Source: Fratercula arctica
Lineage: Eukaryota > Chordata > Aves > Charadriiformes > Alcidae
Length of the DNA: 64,000 nt
Direction of reading: 5' to 3'
Assembly (NCBI GenBank): GCA_947846985.1
Contig: CANTUZ010000001.1
Span: forward strand, 150,380,447-150,444,446
Made by a program: the position numbers and the translations under genes
Notes under the pieces: generated by a model
What the model was told of the DNA's origin: nothing
Databases searched by the model: none
What the model saw: only the letters and a program-made list of their open reading frames with translations
Shown here: positions 14,801 through 25,745 of the stretch, one piece after another
Layout: every line of letters begins with the position of its first letter
How positions within the stretch are numbered: position 1 is the first letter of the stretch

Positions 14801-17800
14801 TGCTATAGCTTCTACAAAACGATTAACAAAGTGACAGCTTTAAAAAATGTTCCTGTTTGTTAGACTGGGAATGAAAGAACTGCAGTATAATCTGCATTTT
14901 ACTGTATAGGAAAGAATAGAATATACTATAATATCAGAGTTGGGAAAAGTCAGACTGGAAAGCTTGTGTAGGGCATTAAACGCAAGAACTGAATGAATTT
15001 CGGACAGCATTATGCCTTCTTCATGGTCCAAAATATGCATATGTTAGTCTGACTTTTAATAAAGTGATACTTCTATCATACTATTTCATGTCTTCAAAGC
15101 TGGAAGATATTAAATATTAAAATATAAATAGATTTGAGAAACAAGCAAATAATTTTCATTGAATTAAAGAAAGTACTTGAAAACAGTTTATAAAAAAAAG
15201 TGAAGAAGCAATCTTTGGATGCAAAAACCACAATAAGCAATATTAAGTAGTCAGGGATCTGATCTTTGGCTCCTCTTTGAATGATTGTGGTAAAACAAAG
15301 AACCTGGAATGTCAAGATAACTAACCATTTGAAGATTTCCCAGGATACGTCTAAGTGTTGGAGATTTAAGAATTCATCACAGCAAGGGGATCTTGGCAGC
15401 AGAAAAATTGCTCATGCTGAGAAAATGTGCAGTATCCAAAGGAGAGTCCTTACCTTTTCCACTGTCTGCAAGCAAGACCAGTCAACTATTTCTAGACAAT
15501 TAGGAAGACACGTTAACCTTATTAGCCTCTAAAGCGCAGCCACTAGCAAGCAAGGGCACTGCTTCAGCATCTTGATTGGCTTTGAGAGCCTCCATCTGCA
15601 CATCTCCAGCTACAGGAATCCAAAGGAGGTCACTGGTAGGTCTGTGACTTCATTGCTGTCTTTTAAGTCTGTGGTAAGTGACACAGAAGGTCAGGAACAT
15701 CATCTTGGAAAGCTGGTTACCAATATAACCAGTACAGGAAGAGCAACATTTTGTAGACTTTTTTTTATGTCTTATATATAAAACTCCTCACCTGACAGTT
15801 CCAAGCTGAAGAAACGAATGCATCTTTAGAGTGCCATTTGCTCTTGTGTGATTTTTTTTTTCCTGAGAACCACAGGCAGCTGACTAATATTTCATGTGCT
15901 AAGTGCCATAGTTATCAGAAGTTCACATCAATGTGCTGCTGGGTTTTTTTGCATACAGTGCTACATAGATGATGTCCCAAAGTTCAAATAATCCACAGTG
16001 GGTTAAAATTTGGGTGGAAGTATAGGCTACAAAAGATAACAAAACCAATCACTCCAATAATTTCAAACAAAACAAAATGGCTGCATTTAGTTTATTTTGA
16101 GGGTGAAGGAAATGGGGAGGAGGGAAGGAGCAGCCACTCTTTTTAGAAGCAGAACCTTTTTTTTTTACTGTTTTTGCATTGGAAAAAAAAAACCCTAACT
16201 AATTACTTGCACTGGTTCTGAAACAACAGTCTCTTCATATTTTAGGAAGTATGCACTAAAATGGAGTTAAATTTTCAAGTTTAGAAATTAATCTTTTCAA
16301 ATCTTTTCATTTTACCAGTGTTTTGCCCGACCTCCAGAGTCTACCAGCTTCCCTAGGTCTGTTCAATATCTTGCCCTGTTTTGGCAGGATTGGAATTTCT
16401 CTAATTTTAGCTCCTTTTGTTCACATGGGGCTATGATTTCACGGGTTTTTTCATTTGAAATTAGATGTTGTCTGTGGGTAATGTTAGTCACGTTCTGGGT
16501 AGTTCAGCACTTTTAAAATGTTTGTTGATAAAGGTTGGTTTCGTTTTGTTCTGTTTCTGGATCAGTTACCCACTCATTTGTCTTTTCTTCAAGAAGCTCC
16601 ACTGATCTTTGTAGTTTGCTGTGTTTTCATGAAGATGAAGCAATGAATTTTTACGTTTGTCTACCTTTGATATACTTGACCAGATTTTTATTTTGTACCT
16701 TTATAAATTAGGAATGATTCCTTTGACTCAATGTAGTTAAATATTTCAGCTTATGACAATCTTACTGAGATCAGAATTTGACCAACTGTGTGTGTCTTTC
16801 ATGATCAGGATTTAAAGCCATTTGAACAAGGGAGAGGACAAAAGAAACAATCACATCATTAATAATAAATAGACTTAATCACAGTAAGGACTATTGCATT
16901 AAATTACTCTGTAGAAATGAGTAGCAGCCAAGGAAATTATAAAAACTTAAAGCATATCCTGATTAGGTATGAATGGCGGTCCCAGTATCTCTTTCCACTA
17001 TGACTAGTTATTAGTAAGAAAGTGGAAATTTTTTTCCTGTGCAGATTCTCCATTGAATATTTAAGGCCGTAAGCGAGCTAAGTTGATTTGATTCAATGCA
17101 CACTGTTTTATTAAGATCACTTAAGTCTGAAAGGTTTAACTCTTGTCTCTTAGGAGATCACTAGTTTCTCTCCTTCTGTTATCAATATGGAAGAGTGCAT
17201 ACACACCTGCACTAACACGCTGAATAGCATGACTTCACAGACAACACAAGAGTTACAAGTGAATTCAAACCTGTCGGCATTTTCCTTTTCACTCCTGATT
17301 TCCCCATGACAAGCACAGAAACATCACACTGAATTTCTAAGCAAAAGGATTAAAGCACAACGTTCAGGAATTTGCTGGCAGATTTGCTTGGCATAACCAA
17401 AGAGTGATACCGTTCTGGAGGGCGAGTGCTCTGAAAACTGTTGAGTTGGACATTTGATTTGTGTTCTGTGTTCAGTCCTGACACATTATTTGGGGATTTG
17501 CTTGTGTGTGGTTTCACTAAGACCAGTGGAGGAAAGTTTTAAATCAAATCAGTGGTGGAATCTAAATTTCGTCTGGGTTTTGGCTAGATTCCTTTATGTA
17601 GTCCGTTACAAAACAAGCCTTTGCAACCATGTGGTGAGCATTTGGGTATTCAAGGTTATGACTCACCAGGCTTGACAAATAATGTGCAATCTAAGCGATA
17701 ATTGGCATTTTAGAGGGAAAGACAGGAAAACCTCATTCCTCCAATCTTCTCCCCTTTTATTCACTGAAGGCCATTTTACAGATGTAAGTGCTTTTCAGAA

Positions 17801-18052
17801 TTTAGGCAGACTGAAGTTTAAATAAGGTCAGCTTGTTCAGTTTTCTCCTTAAATTCCTGGCAATACGTTGTACTGCTAGAGGCACAGCGAAGGGCCTTAT
17901 TATTCCCTTGACAGGTAATTTTCATGCAGAGGAATGGAAATTATGAGTTTGAACTAATGATGTTTGCTCTCATTTCTCCATTGGAGAATTTTCCTCCCAT
18001 ATAATAGGCTGAGAATTCAGCATTTTATAGACACAGATTGTCATGATGTCAG

Positions 18053-18064
18053 AGGTCAAGGTCA
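18053..18064 (+). promoter_or_regulatory. AGGTCA direct repeat with no spacer (DR0), nuclear-receptor site candidate
   Basis: Two perfect AGGTCA half-sites abut directly. DR0 is the known preferred site of GCNF (NR6A1), and the embedded TCAAGGTCA at 18056-18064 is the extended half-site bound by SF-1, LRH-1 and ERR receptors. A fixed 12-base word is expected about 0.01 times on both strands of 64 kb, so chance is a weaker explanation here than for the other motifs. Nearby are an inverted CCAAT (CCATTGG, about 17980) and an AT-rich stretch, but no promoter or transcript is recognised. Confidence 0.4.
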
Positions 18065-21000
18065 TGAGCGTAGAATAAGGTCCCTTACAGTACAACTGCT
18101 ACCCACCTCCACTTCTTCACTTATTTGATATCTTTTGTAGTGGCTGCCCTAATGCTATTCCTAAAAGCCACTACAAATATGGAGAGGGAAAAACAGGAGT
18201 GATACTCTGTTCTACTACAGACAAAAGATGAGGGAATCTGGGGATCTCTAGAGCACTTAACTCCCTAACATTCATTGAAAATACTTTCCATTTGCTGAGG
18301 CAAGTCCTTTTCATGCTCACTAGATGTGGCTCCTTCCTGAGGATGTGAGTGCCTCAGGGGCTTATACCAGGATAAACTGCCTGTTCTTTCCATAGCTTCA
18401 TGACTGGATTGGGACCCTGCATTCACCTACATATTCTCACAGTGACCCTGTGTGTGGATTTTGCCTTCTCTTAAATGAAACAAAATATTCATCTACCATT
18501 TGTTTTATGCAGAGACAGTTCTTTGAGAAAAGGAGAAAGAACACTTGTGATCAGTATGTGGGCTGCAGATACATCTTAGTTATCATTTGTATTTTCAAAT
18601 GTACACTCATTTTTCACTAGCTTTGTTCTTCAGTTGTGAACATGTGAAACTGTCATGTATGAATGGTACTATAAATATATATGTTAGGATTTTGTCAAAT
18701 ATAAAGATCGTATGAATTCCATAATACTGTTATTTAGGCTGTGCTTTGTCAACTCGTGTTTGCAATAGAAATGTGTTACACTCAGCTTCAATATAAAATT
18801 ACCCAATATTTAAATTCCTTAAAACATGTACTTTTATAGAATCATTCAGAGTGAGTATGTAATTTCATAATGGACATGCTAAGTAAATTAAGCTATCACT
18901 TAAGGATTATGATAAAACTCTTCTTAACACCTTTCCTACAAAGGAGGACATGTTTTGCAAAATACATGAATGATCTCAGCTTATAGTTATGCTGTAGGCA
19001 TACTGGGAAAGCAAAATTCCAGCTATTTAATTGTGGGAAGCCAAGGTTTAAGACGATTTTAGATACAGATATATCAGCAATTGAGGCAAGAGAGCATCCC
19101 TTTGGAGCTGTTGAAGATCTGTCCTCGGGCATGGAGTATATTCACTGTAAATGCTGACTTAACCTCTCTGGAAAACAGAATCTGAGAGAGAGCAGAATCT
19201 AAACTACGGCTTCTAGTCTCACATATTTTCTAAAGCCCTAGGTTACCTTTCCTTATGTCTATGGGAAACTGGAATGTTCTCTTACTAAGTGCACATTGTG
19301 TGTGGGTAGGGAAAGCAGCCACCCTTAATTTCTAAAATTGTTTAAATACAATTGTGTTTTTAAAAAATGTAAAAATTGAATTAAATTGAAAAAAATGTTC
19401 CTAAAGTTGCCATAATTTTATGCTCAAATGTTCTGTTTTTTTCCATGAGTGTGTACATGCACAGGTCCCAGAGCATTACAAGCAGGCAGGACTCCAAAAT
19501 ACCAGAAGCTGTGTCCCTCAAAGCAGACTGTTTTCCTACTGTCCTGTCATCAGTTTTCTGGAGGTGATGCAGGCTCATTAAACCACTGAGACTGAAACAA
19601 GTAGATAAATAAATAAAAGTGTAATCCAGCAACACTCCTTTGACAACAACCCTACAGATACAGTGCCAGAAAATAAATGGAATCAATCATTAATTACAAG
19701 TTTTGCTAGATTTAATGGAATCTGGAAACAATGCTAAGGTGGACAGGGCTTAGTAAGTGGTGATGAATGTCATGATTATGGGACAGATTTAGCTTTCAGA
19801 CATATCTACTGCACATTAACTCTGATTTGTGTCTAGATCATACAAAGAGGACAATTTCAGGGACTACAGGATATGCCCAACTCTCATAAATCAATATACT
19901 GCCTATTGAGCTATTGGAGCTTTGCTGATTAAGATAAAGAGCAGATCTACTGCCATATTAGCTGTGCATCCGTAAGAGCAAAGTTTTGCCAAGAAAGAGC
20001 TGAAGCTAGAACTTTCTAAAAACCTGCAAAGTGCATATGAATCAGGTGAGAAGGACATCAGGCTAGAATAATTCAAAGTGTTTACAGACCAGAAAGCTGT
20101 ACTGAAATAGGAATTTACAGGCTGTATTGATGTACATTTCATTCCTGGGTAGAGATTAATATCACTGTATTTATCTCATAAAGCCATAAATGATTATGAG
20201 TCCTGGCTGTGTTTAAAAAAAAAATCGCTCTCCTTTTTCTTGTACAAAACCATTTGAAATGGTAACGGAAAGAACTGCTCTAATTAAAGGTCTCTTGGAT
20301 CAAAAGGTGAGATGAGCTAAAGATACATACAAATTAAAAATTGCTGGTATGCAGAATAGTGTTGTAAATAGCATTTTTAAAGATGTAACTGGAGCATCAT
20401 AGATCCATTTTTGACTGACAGATGTTCATCATGATTTCTAATAACTTCAAATACACTTCCTTTTAAGCCATAATTGATTTTTTTTTCCCAGAAATTGCTA
20501 TGACACTCCTACCTAAAGTTACTAGAGAATGGAATTAATGCTAAGGACGCATTTATTCAGATCCTCGGACTGTTACCTATGTTGGTGGAGGTATGTCCAC
20601 CCATTTGTGTGATCTGACATTTCTAGGGGAAATAATGCCACTTCAGCGCTATATGTTCTCAGGAGAGAGAAATGAGAGAGGGAAAGAAAGAGTAGCAATT
20701 TATTCCTTTGCAATGAAGTCCTTGGTATAATCACTTGGGGAAATGTTAGTTTAAGACAGGTGTGTCAATGGTGTGTGTTATGCAAGAGTCCTCATGGGTT
20801 ATTCTCCCGTTACTCAAGTGCTTGACGAAAGCTTTGTTACCCCAGCCCTTGTAAGTGACACACAGATGCTGTCGGGCACACCCTCTATGCTCATGCAAGT
20901 GGAGGGATTAGAGATAATCCCTGATATGATTTACCATTAATTCACTCAGGATTTTGGAAATTAGTTTAATTTCATTGAATTTCCCCCTGAGCTGGACTAC

Positions 21001-21962
21001 AGGCAAAGAAGGAATGCTGTGTGGTGACCTATGGAATGGCACACTTAAATGTCTGGAACACACACATATGTGTTAAGGAAGCAGTTACATACAGGAGCTG
21101 TTGTAATGTGCTATTTATGCTAACAGAAGGGTATGCATTTTATTTAAAAATTTTAAAAAATCACTTTAGATGAATGCAGTTACCTAAAAAGAAATTGTAC
21201 CTCACTTGCCTCTTAATGAAGGACAATTGAAATCTCTAACTACGGAATTTCTGTTTAATTGGTGGGTTCCTGGGTGATTAGCTTTCAGACATACAGCGCA
21301 GTTGTTATGATTCTATTGCTTCTAGGCAGAGGATGCACGATCTTCAGGTTCTGTTCAATGAATGTGGAAAAGTACATTGCTTAAAGCCTCCATAACTAAA
21401 TAAAGGATGGAGTGCCTGTGCTATTTGTTTAAGAAGGAATAATTATGCCAATTTCTTCCTGTAGAGCTTCTTAAAAATCACTCTTTGGCAATTTATTGTT
21501 TAGAAAGCTAAAGAGCAATTTTATGAATTTAGAATATTCTCCCAGAGAACTGCTGCTCCTAACTTACTTTGTTTCTGTCTAGGTAAAAATGTTTGTATTA
21601 TCATTAGTTTCATCTCCCTTTATCAGAGAAAGAAAATGTGCTTTCTAACTTTATAGCTGATAAGCTGACTATTTCAATCTTTATGTTCATTAGTTTTCAG
21701 CTACAAATACAGTGGGATGCTGGTTTTGGTTGCTGGGAAGCAACCTTCTTTTCCTTCTTTTCCTCATTGCCCAAGTCAGCTTAAAAACTGTTAGAAGGGG
21801 ACTCTGGCTAATGGCAACTAAGATGGTCCCTGTTGATGCACGATTGCCTACCAGCTTCCTTCTGGCATACCACTGACTGCTGTCTCCAGGCGTTGGGCAA
21901 GGGAATTGATACCCTAAAGCATGTATGCTGCACGATTTTCCCAGTTGGAATGCAAAATGCTG

Positions 21963-22101
21963 CTTTTCTCTTTCTCTTCCTCTCTTTCTGTTTCTCTTTC
22001 TCTGTCCCTTTCCCTTTCTCTTTCCCTTTCCCTTTCCCTTTCTCTTTCCCTTTCTCCTTCTCTTTCTCCTTCTCTCTTTTTCCTTTTCCTTCTCCTTCTC
22101 C
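21963..22101. repeat. polypyrimidine tract, (CCCTTT)n/(CTTTCT)n microsatellite
   Basis: About 139 bases are almost pure C and T on the plus strand, with only two G residues, near 21990 and 22004. CCCTTT units dominate the middle and CTTCTC units the right end. Such tracts with mirror symmetry can form triplex (H-DNA) under supercoiling. The open frames across it encode Lys/Arg/Glu/Gly or Phe/Ser/Leu/Pro repeats and are artefacts of the repeat. The tract ends in CTCCACTTAG, which resembles a 3' splice site, but no downstream exon is recognised. Confidence 0.93.
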
Positions 22102-22753
22102 ACTTAGTATTTAAAATGTAAATCTGCATTTTGGGGCATTTAAAGTAACGCTTAGGGTATTCTTCAAAACTTAGTATTTTCTTCAGTTTCACTGAATGGG
22201 ATCTGAAGCGTGGCAATCTTGATTTGCTGAATATCAGAGAGGAGAAATTTTTTATGGTGTATGCTTATTGCTGTCTTATAGGGTAGAGAAGGTGGTTCCT
22301 GCCTGCTTTGAACTCTGGTATTATGATAACAAATTAATTTCTTCTTCACAGGTGAAAGAAAATTGGTAATGTTACTGTAAAAATTTGTTTAAATAGCTAG
22401 TGTTCAGGTGGAGCATACATTTCTGACCAGGACAAATAGGTCTATACTGGTTTATATCTAAACAAAAAGCTATAAATATGAAAAATGGAAACAGCAGGAG
22501 AGAATGAAAACCGACAGGAAATTCTTTCTTCTGGTGTTGATTTTTGTAACCAGGAATCAAAAGTTAAAGGGAGATTCAAAACACTTGCAAGCTACAGGGG
22601 GAAAGAAAGTTTTAAGGATGTAAACTTTTATGTTATAGGATTTAACCAAGTTCTAGCATAAATTAGGAAGAATAGATTAGTAGGTTTCTTGTCCCTTCTG
22701 GTGAGGCATCTGCTGTTGAAAAGACAGGCTATTGGGTTAGATAGACCTCAAAA

Positions 22754-22799
22754 CTACCCCAAGGTAGTTTCAAGAACATCATTAAGAATGTTCTTGAAA
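22754..22799. repeat. two adjoining inverted repeats (double hairpin)
   Basis: CTACC (22754-22758) pairs with GGTAG (22763-22767) around CCAA. Immediately next to it, TTTCAAGAACAT (22768-22779) pairs perfectly with ATGTTCTTGAAA (22788-22799) around an 8-base loop. The 12-base arms contain TTCNNGAA, a two-unit heat-shock-factor-like pattern, and AGAACA/TGTTCT, steroid-receptor half-sites at a non-standard spacing. I estimate about 0.04 chance occurrences of such a tight perfect 12-base hairpin in 64 kb. Its role is unknown. Confidence 0.75.
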
Positions 22800-23450
22800 T
22801 AAACAGATTAGGATGGAAAAAGAACCAACAAACAACCAACCACCAAACCACAAACTGGGCAAAGAAATCAGATATGGGAAAAGTTTCCTTGCTTAGTACT
22901 GAAATCTTTTTATGTCAGTCTGGGAGCGCAGTAGCAAAGCCCCAAAGGAATCTCAACTTGCTGCACCATCTGATCCTTGAAGTTAATCTCTAAAAAAATC
23001 ACTAATAAATTCAGATAAAGACCAACAGGAAAACAGAACAATCTTCTGGCTTTACTTCTGCTTTCCAGAATTTGCCTTTGTTGCTGTCTCACAGCTCTCT
23101 GTGGTATCTCAGTCTTGGGGTTGAGCCTGAAGCTCTTTTGGTGGAAGGAAGCCTAACCCAAGCTCTTGTCCTATTAGTCTTTGAGCAAAAGCACACTTAA
23201 ATTCCATATGTATGTATTTTAACAGTTATCTGTCATGAGGAGGAGAAATGTGCCTGGATGGCTGTGCCTGTGTTCTGATCACTAAAGATCTTTTTCAAAA
23301 GGAAGATACTAAGAAGGGAAGGATTGGTTTGTGATTAAAGTCTAAGAGTGGGACAGTGGCTCTTGCATCAATCCGTGGTTCTGTAATACATTTCCTGCAT
23401 AGGCTTAGGAAAACCTTTACAGTTTCTGAGCTGTCTACACCTCAAGACAT

Positions 23451-23483
23451 ACACACATGCACACACAGACACACACACACACA
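23451..23483. repeat. (CA)n microsatellite, interrupted
   Basis: AC dinucleotide repeats run across 33 bases, broken by TG and by one G. It is a short imperfect dinucleotide microsatellite. Confidence 0.9.
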
Positions 23484-23661
23484 AGGCTCGGGGTAGGAAG
23501 CGATTAGAGATTTCTTTTCTACCTACTCTTTTATCCATCTTTCATAGATAGCCTGAGTTAGGGTCTGTTTCTTTCAAGTGTGTGCACAGTACTTAGCAAA
23601 GCAGCCACTGGGATTTCTCAGTTCTGTTTTATACCTGGAAATAATGTAAATCCTAAATATT

Positions 23662-23706
23662 AAAAAAAAAAAAGGGGGGGGGGGGGGGGAGGGAAGTAAG
23701 AGGAGG
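23662..23706. repeat. A12-G16 purine run with G-quadruplex potential
   Basis: Twelve A residues (23662-23673) are followed directly by sixteen G residues (23674-23689), then AGGGAAGTAAGAGGAGGG. The whole stretch is purine apart from one T. The G run and following GGG blocks could form a G-quadruplex, and the purine strand could form a triplex. Homopolymer G runs this long are error-prone in sequencing, so the true length may differ. Confidence 0.85.
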
Positions 23707-24116
23707 GAATAAGGTTAAGAACTCATTTGCCTGTCAGCCTGTCCTTAAAATAAGTAACACAAATGGGAGGATGAAAGCAGAAAAAGGGACTCTCATCTTT
23801 ATTATCCTGTAAACAACCTGTGAAAATGCCAGCCAGTTTTCACAGTATTTCATCTATCTCTCAACTGTCTAGGGCAAGGCCATTTTTGGGAGAACTTTGC
23901 TGAATTTTGCTGTACTGGTTTGCTGGATGGAAAATTCCTCCTATTGACAATGCAGTTTATCATCTTTGCTTGTTTATCCAACTAAAACAAGGAAAACCAC
24001 AGTCTTAATTAATACTTATATCATTTTCTACTGTTTCTGATGGAAAGGAAAAGTAATTGTATGAGTCAAGGATGCTCTTGTGGGCAACTTGTTTTCATAT
24101 AGGACACACCAAGAAG

Positions 24117-24440
24117 ATTTGTGTAGTGGTTTGGCCTCAGACGGCGACAAAAGAACCACGTGTCACTCGCTCGGCTCTTCCCAGTAGGGGAAGGATCAGA
24201 AGAAAAAGGCAAAACTCTTGGGTTGAGACAAAGGCAGTTTAACAGAACAGCAGAGGGAACACGAAAAAAAAACAGCAACAATAACACGGATAGAGAAATA
24301 TACAAACGCGATGACCCAGGACACGCCAGCCCCCTCCAAACCCAGCTGCCTGCCCCCTCCCTCCTTTTAATCTCAGGGTGGGCGTGGCTCACATGGCATG
24401 GAATACTTAACCCTGTCCCCGCCGGAACCAGGACAATTTG
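24117..24440 (-). mobile_element. solo LTR of an avian ERVL-type endogenous retrovirus, with 5-bp target duplication
   Basis: The LTR proper is 24122-24435 (314 bp). Read on the minus strand it starts TGTCCTGGTTCCGGC and ends CCAAACCACTACA, the termini of a widespread avian ERVL LTR family I recognise. ATTTG stands on both sides (24117-24121 and 24436-24440), a perfect 5-bp target duplication as expected for ERVL integration. Inside, on the minus strand, are a CACGCCC-type Sp/KLF site (about 24376-24392 reversed), a weak TATA-like TTAAAAG (about 24365), and the CTCAACCCAAGAGTTTTGCC segment near the 3' end. A CACGTG E-box lies at 24157-24162. No gag, pol or env sequence adjoins, so the internal part was removed by LTR-LTR recombination. 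The copy is shorter than most I know of this family, apparently in the U3 part. The 161-codon minus-strand frame across it is incidental. Confidence 0.88.
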
Positions 24441-24694
24441 AAGCCAGAAACTCCTCCCCACCAGCCAGCTGATGCAGATACAGCTATGAAACACTGCCTG
24501 GGCTGGTACGATTCTGTGGTAGTCCTGGGCCACTGCCTCTGTGAACAGCACGGACCCATCTGCTTTTGGTTGTCAGTAGTGCCAAGACCAGCATTAGCTC
24601 TGATAAACCAAGACCTCTATCACTGAAGCAAGGGCGGATTCTTTTATATGTATTGTAAGACAAAATACTGAGGAAACACAAATAAAAGTGACTG

Positions 24695-24800
24695 ATAGAT
24701 AATATATATTAAAAAATGTTGATTAAAGTGTATATATATGCAGATGAAAAAATATATGCATATTTTATATATGCATACATGCATTTAAATAAACTTTATA
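24695..24800. repeat. AT-rich low-complexity block
   Basis: TATATA, ATATGCATAT and ATGCATAC words alternate. Several short ATGCAT palindromes make local cruciforms possible. No transposon identity is evident. Confidence 0.7.
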
Positions 24801-25609
24801 TACAAATATGTCTACCTATCTATTTGTCTGAGCAGAAGTAAATGTCTAAACAGGAAACAACTTTCTAATTTCTGGGGGTTTTTGCCAGGATTCAAAAATC
24901 AAAAATCTTAAGTTATATAAGATATGCATTCAGCTGTCAAGAAGTGATACAAAATTGACACAACTATCAACATCAGTCCTTTAGAAGTTTCTCCTTATGT
25001 ATTACTGATACAGCATCACCAAAGATGTAAACTTATGGTGCTGACAACTGACTACATTTAATATAGTTTCTGACATTGTAGTTCTGATGATAGAACTTGG
25101 AAATTCTGAAATAAAACTTTCCTGAACTCTCCATGAACAAGGACAGCATTATGGAGTGGGAGCTGACTTTAGATCTTATGCATGGATATTTGCTGAAATA
25201 TTCCGAAGTAGAAAAAACACACATATTTTACTACACCACACAGTACTGGTCTCCACACAGCTTGTTTTGAGGATGATTCCAGACACGATTTCTGTTGTTT
25301 ATGTTCTGCAAAAATAAAGCAAAGGCGGGATTTTTGTATTCATATAAAGCAAACATAATAAATTGATGAATTTTCCAGTTGAATTTCCCATGAGAATTAG
25401 GAAATTGGAGCATCTTCTGTATGTCTTATTTTTTATGCACACATAGAGATTGAGCAATTCTAGATCCTTCTCCTTACTACTAATAAATTTCAGTTTGCTG
25501 CTTCTTTTCTCCCAGCTACTCCAAGGAAACCCTCTGCTTTTCTTGCTGAAGAAGATCTAAACAGGGACATTCACCTCTGCCTATTCTGCTACTAGTCAGC
25601 AAAATAGGG

Positions 25610-25745
25610 TATAAATTATAAAAATATATAAATATATTTATATATAAATTAGATAAAATAAATTATATAAAAATATAAACAATATTATTCTATTATATTG
25701 TAAGATATATTAATAAATTGTATAAAATAAATTGTATATATAAAG
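25610..25745. repeat. AT-rich low-complexity block with AAATAAATT repeats
   Basis: About 135 bases are almost entirely A and T. Words such as AAATAAATTATATA and AAATAAATTGTATA recur, suggesting slippage-driven growth. Easy unwinding and unusual structure are likely. Confidence 0.8.

Larger units (their letters stand above)
6877..21962. other. 15-kb unique AT-rich stretch with no gene recognised
   Basis: I see no CR1, LTR or SINE here, which is a long repeat-poor interval next to the repeat-rich right end. Local features are TA-rich sequence at 8281-8335, an A12 run near 12988, short T and A runs at 15850 and 16155-16190, and the regulatory-motif candidates at 8811 and 18053. Open frames are below about 105 codons and carry no domain. 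Repeat-poor AT-rich DNA of this size fits a gene desert or a long intron and may hold conserved non-coding elements that one sequence cannot reveal. Confidence 0.55.
22102..24116. other. unique non-coding DNA with short repeats
   Basis: No gene or transposon is recognised. The stretch holds two adjacent hairpins (22754-22799), an A/C-rich patch at about 22820-22856, a CA microsatellite and the A12-G16 purine run, described separately. The remainder is ordinary AT-rich sequence. Confidence 0.55.

Noticed and set aside
17768..17800. CCATTTTACAGATGTAAG as a third MIR copy
   Set aside because: Only the short ATTTTACAGATG piece matches and the following TGCCC/GTCACAC blocks are missing.
21690..22216. 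Open frames encoding Lys/Arg/Glu/Gly or Phe/Ser/Leu/Pro repeats
   Set aside because: They are translations of the CCCTTT/CTTTCT microsatellite in different frames and on both strands.
24066..24551. 161-codon open frame, minus strand
   Set aside because: It spans the solo LTR and both flanks, so it mixes unrelated sequence and cannot be an old gene.
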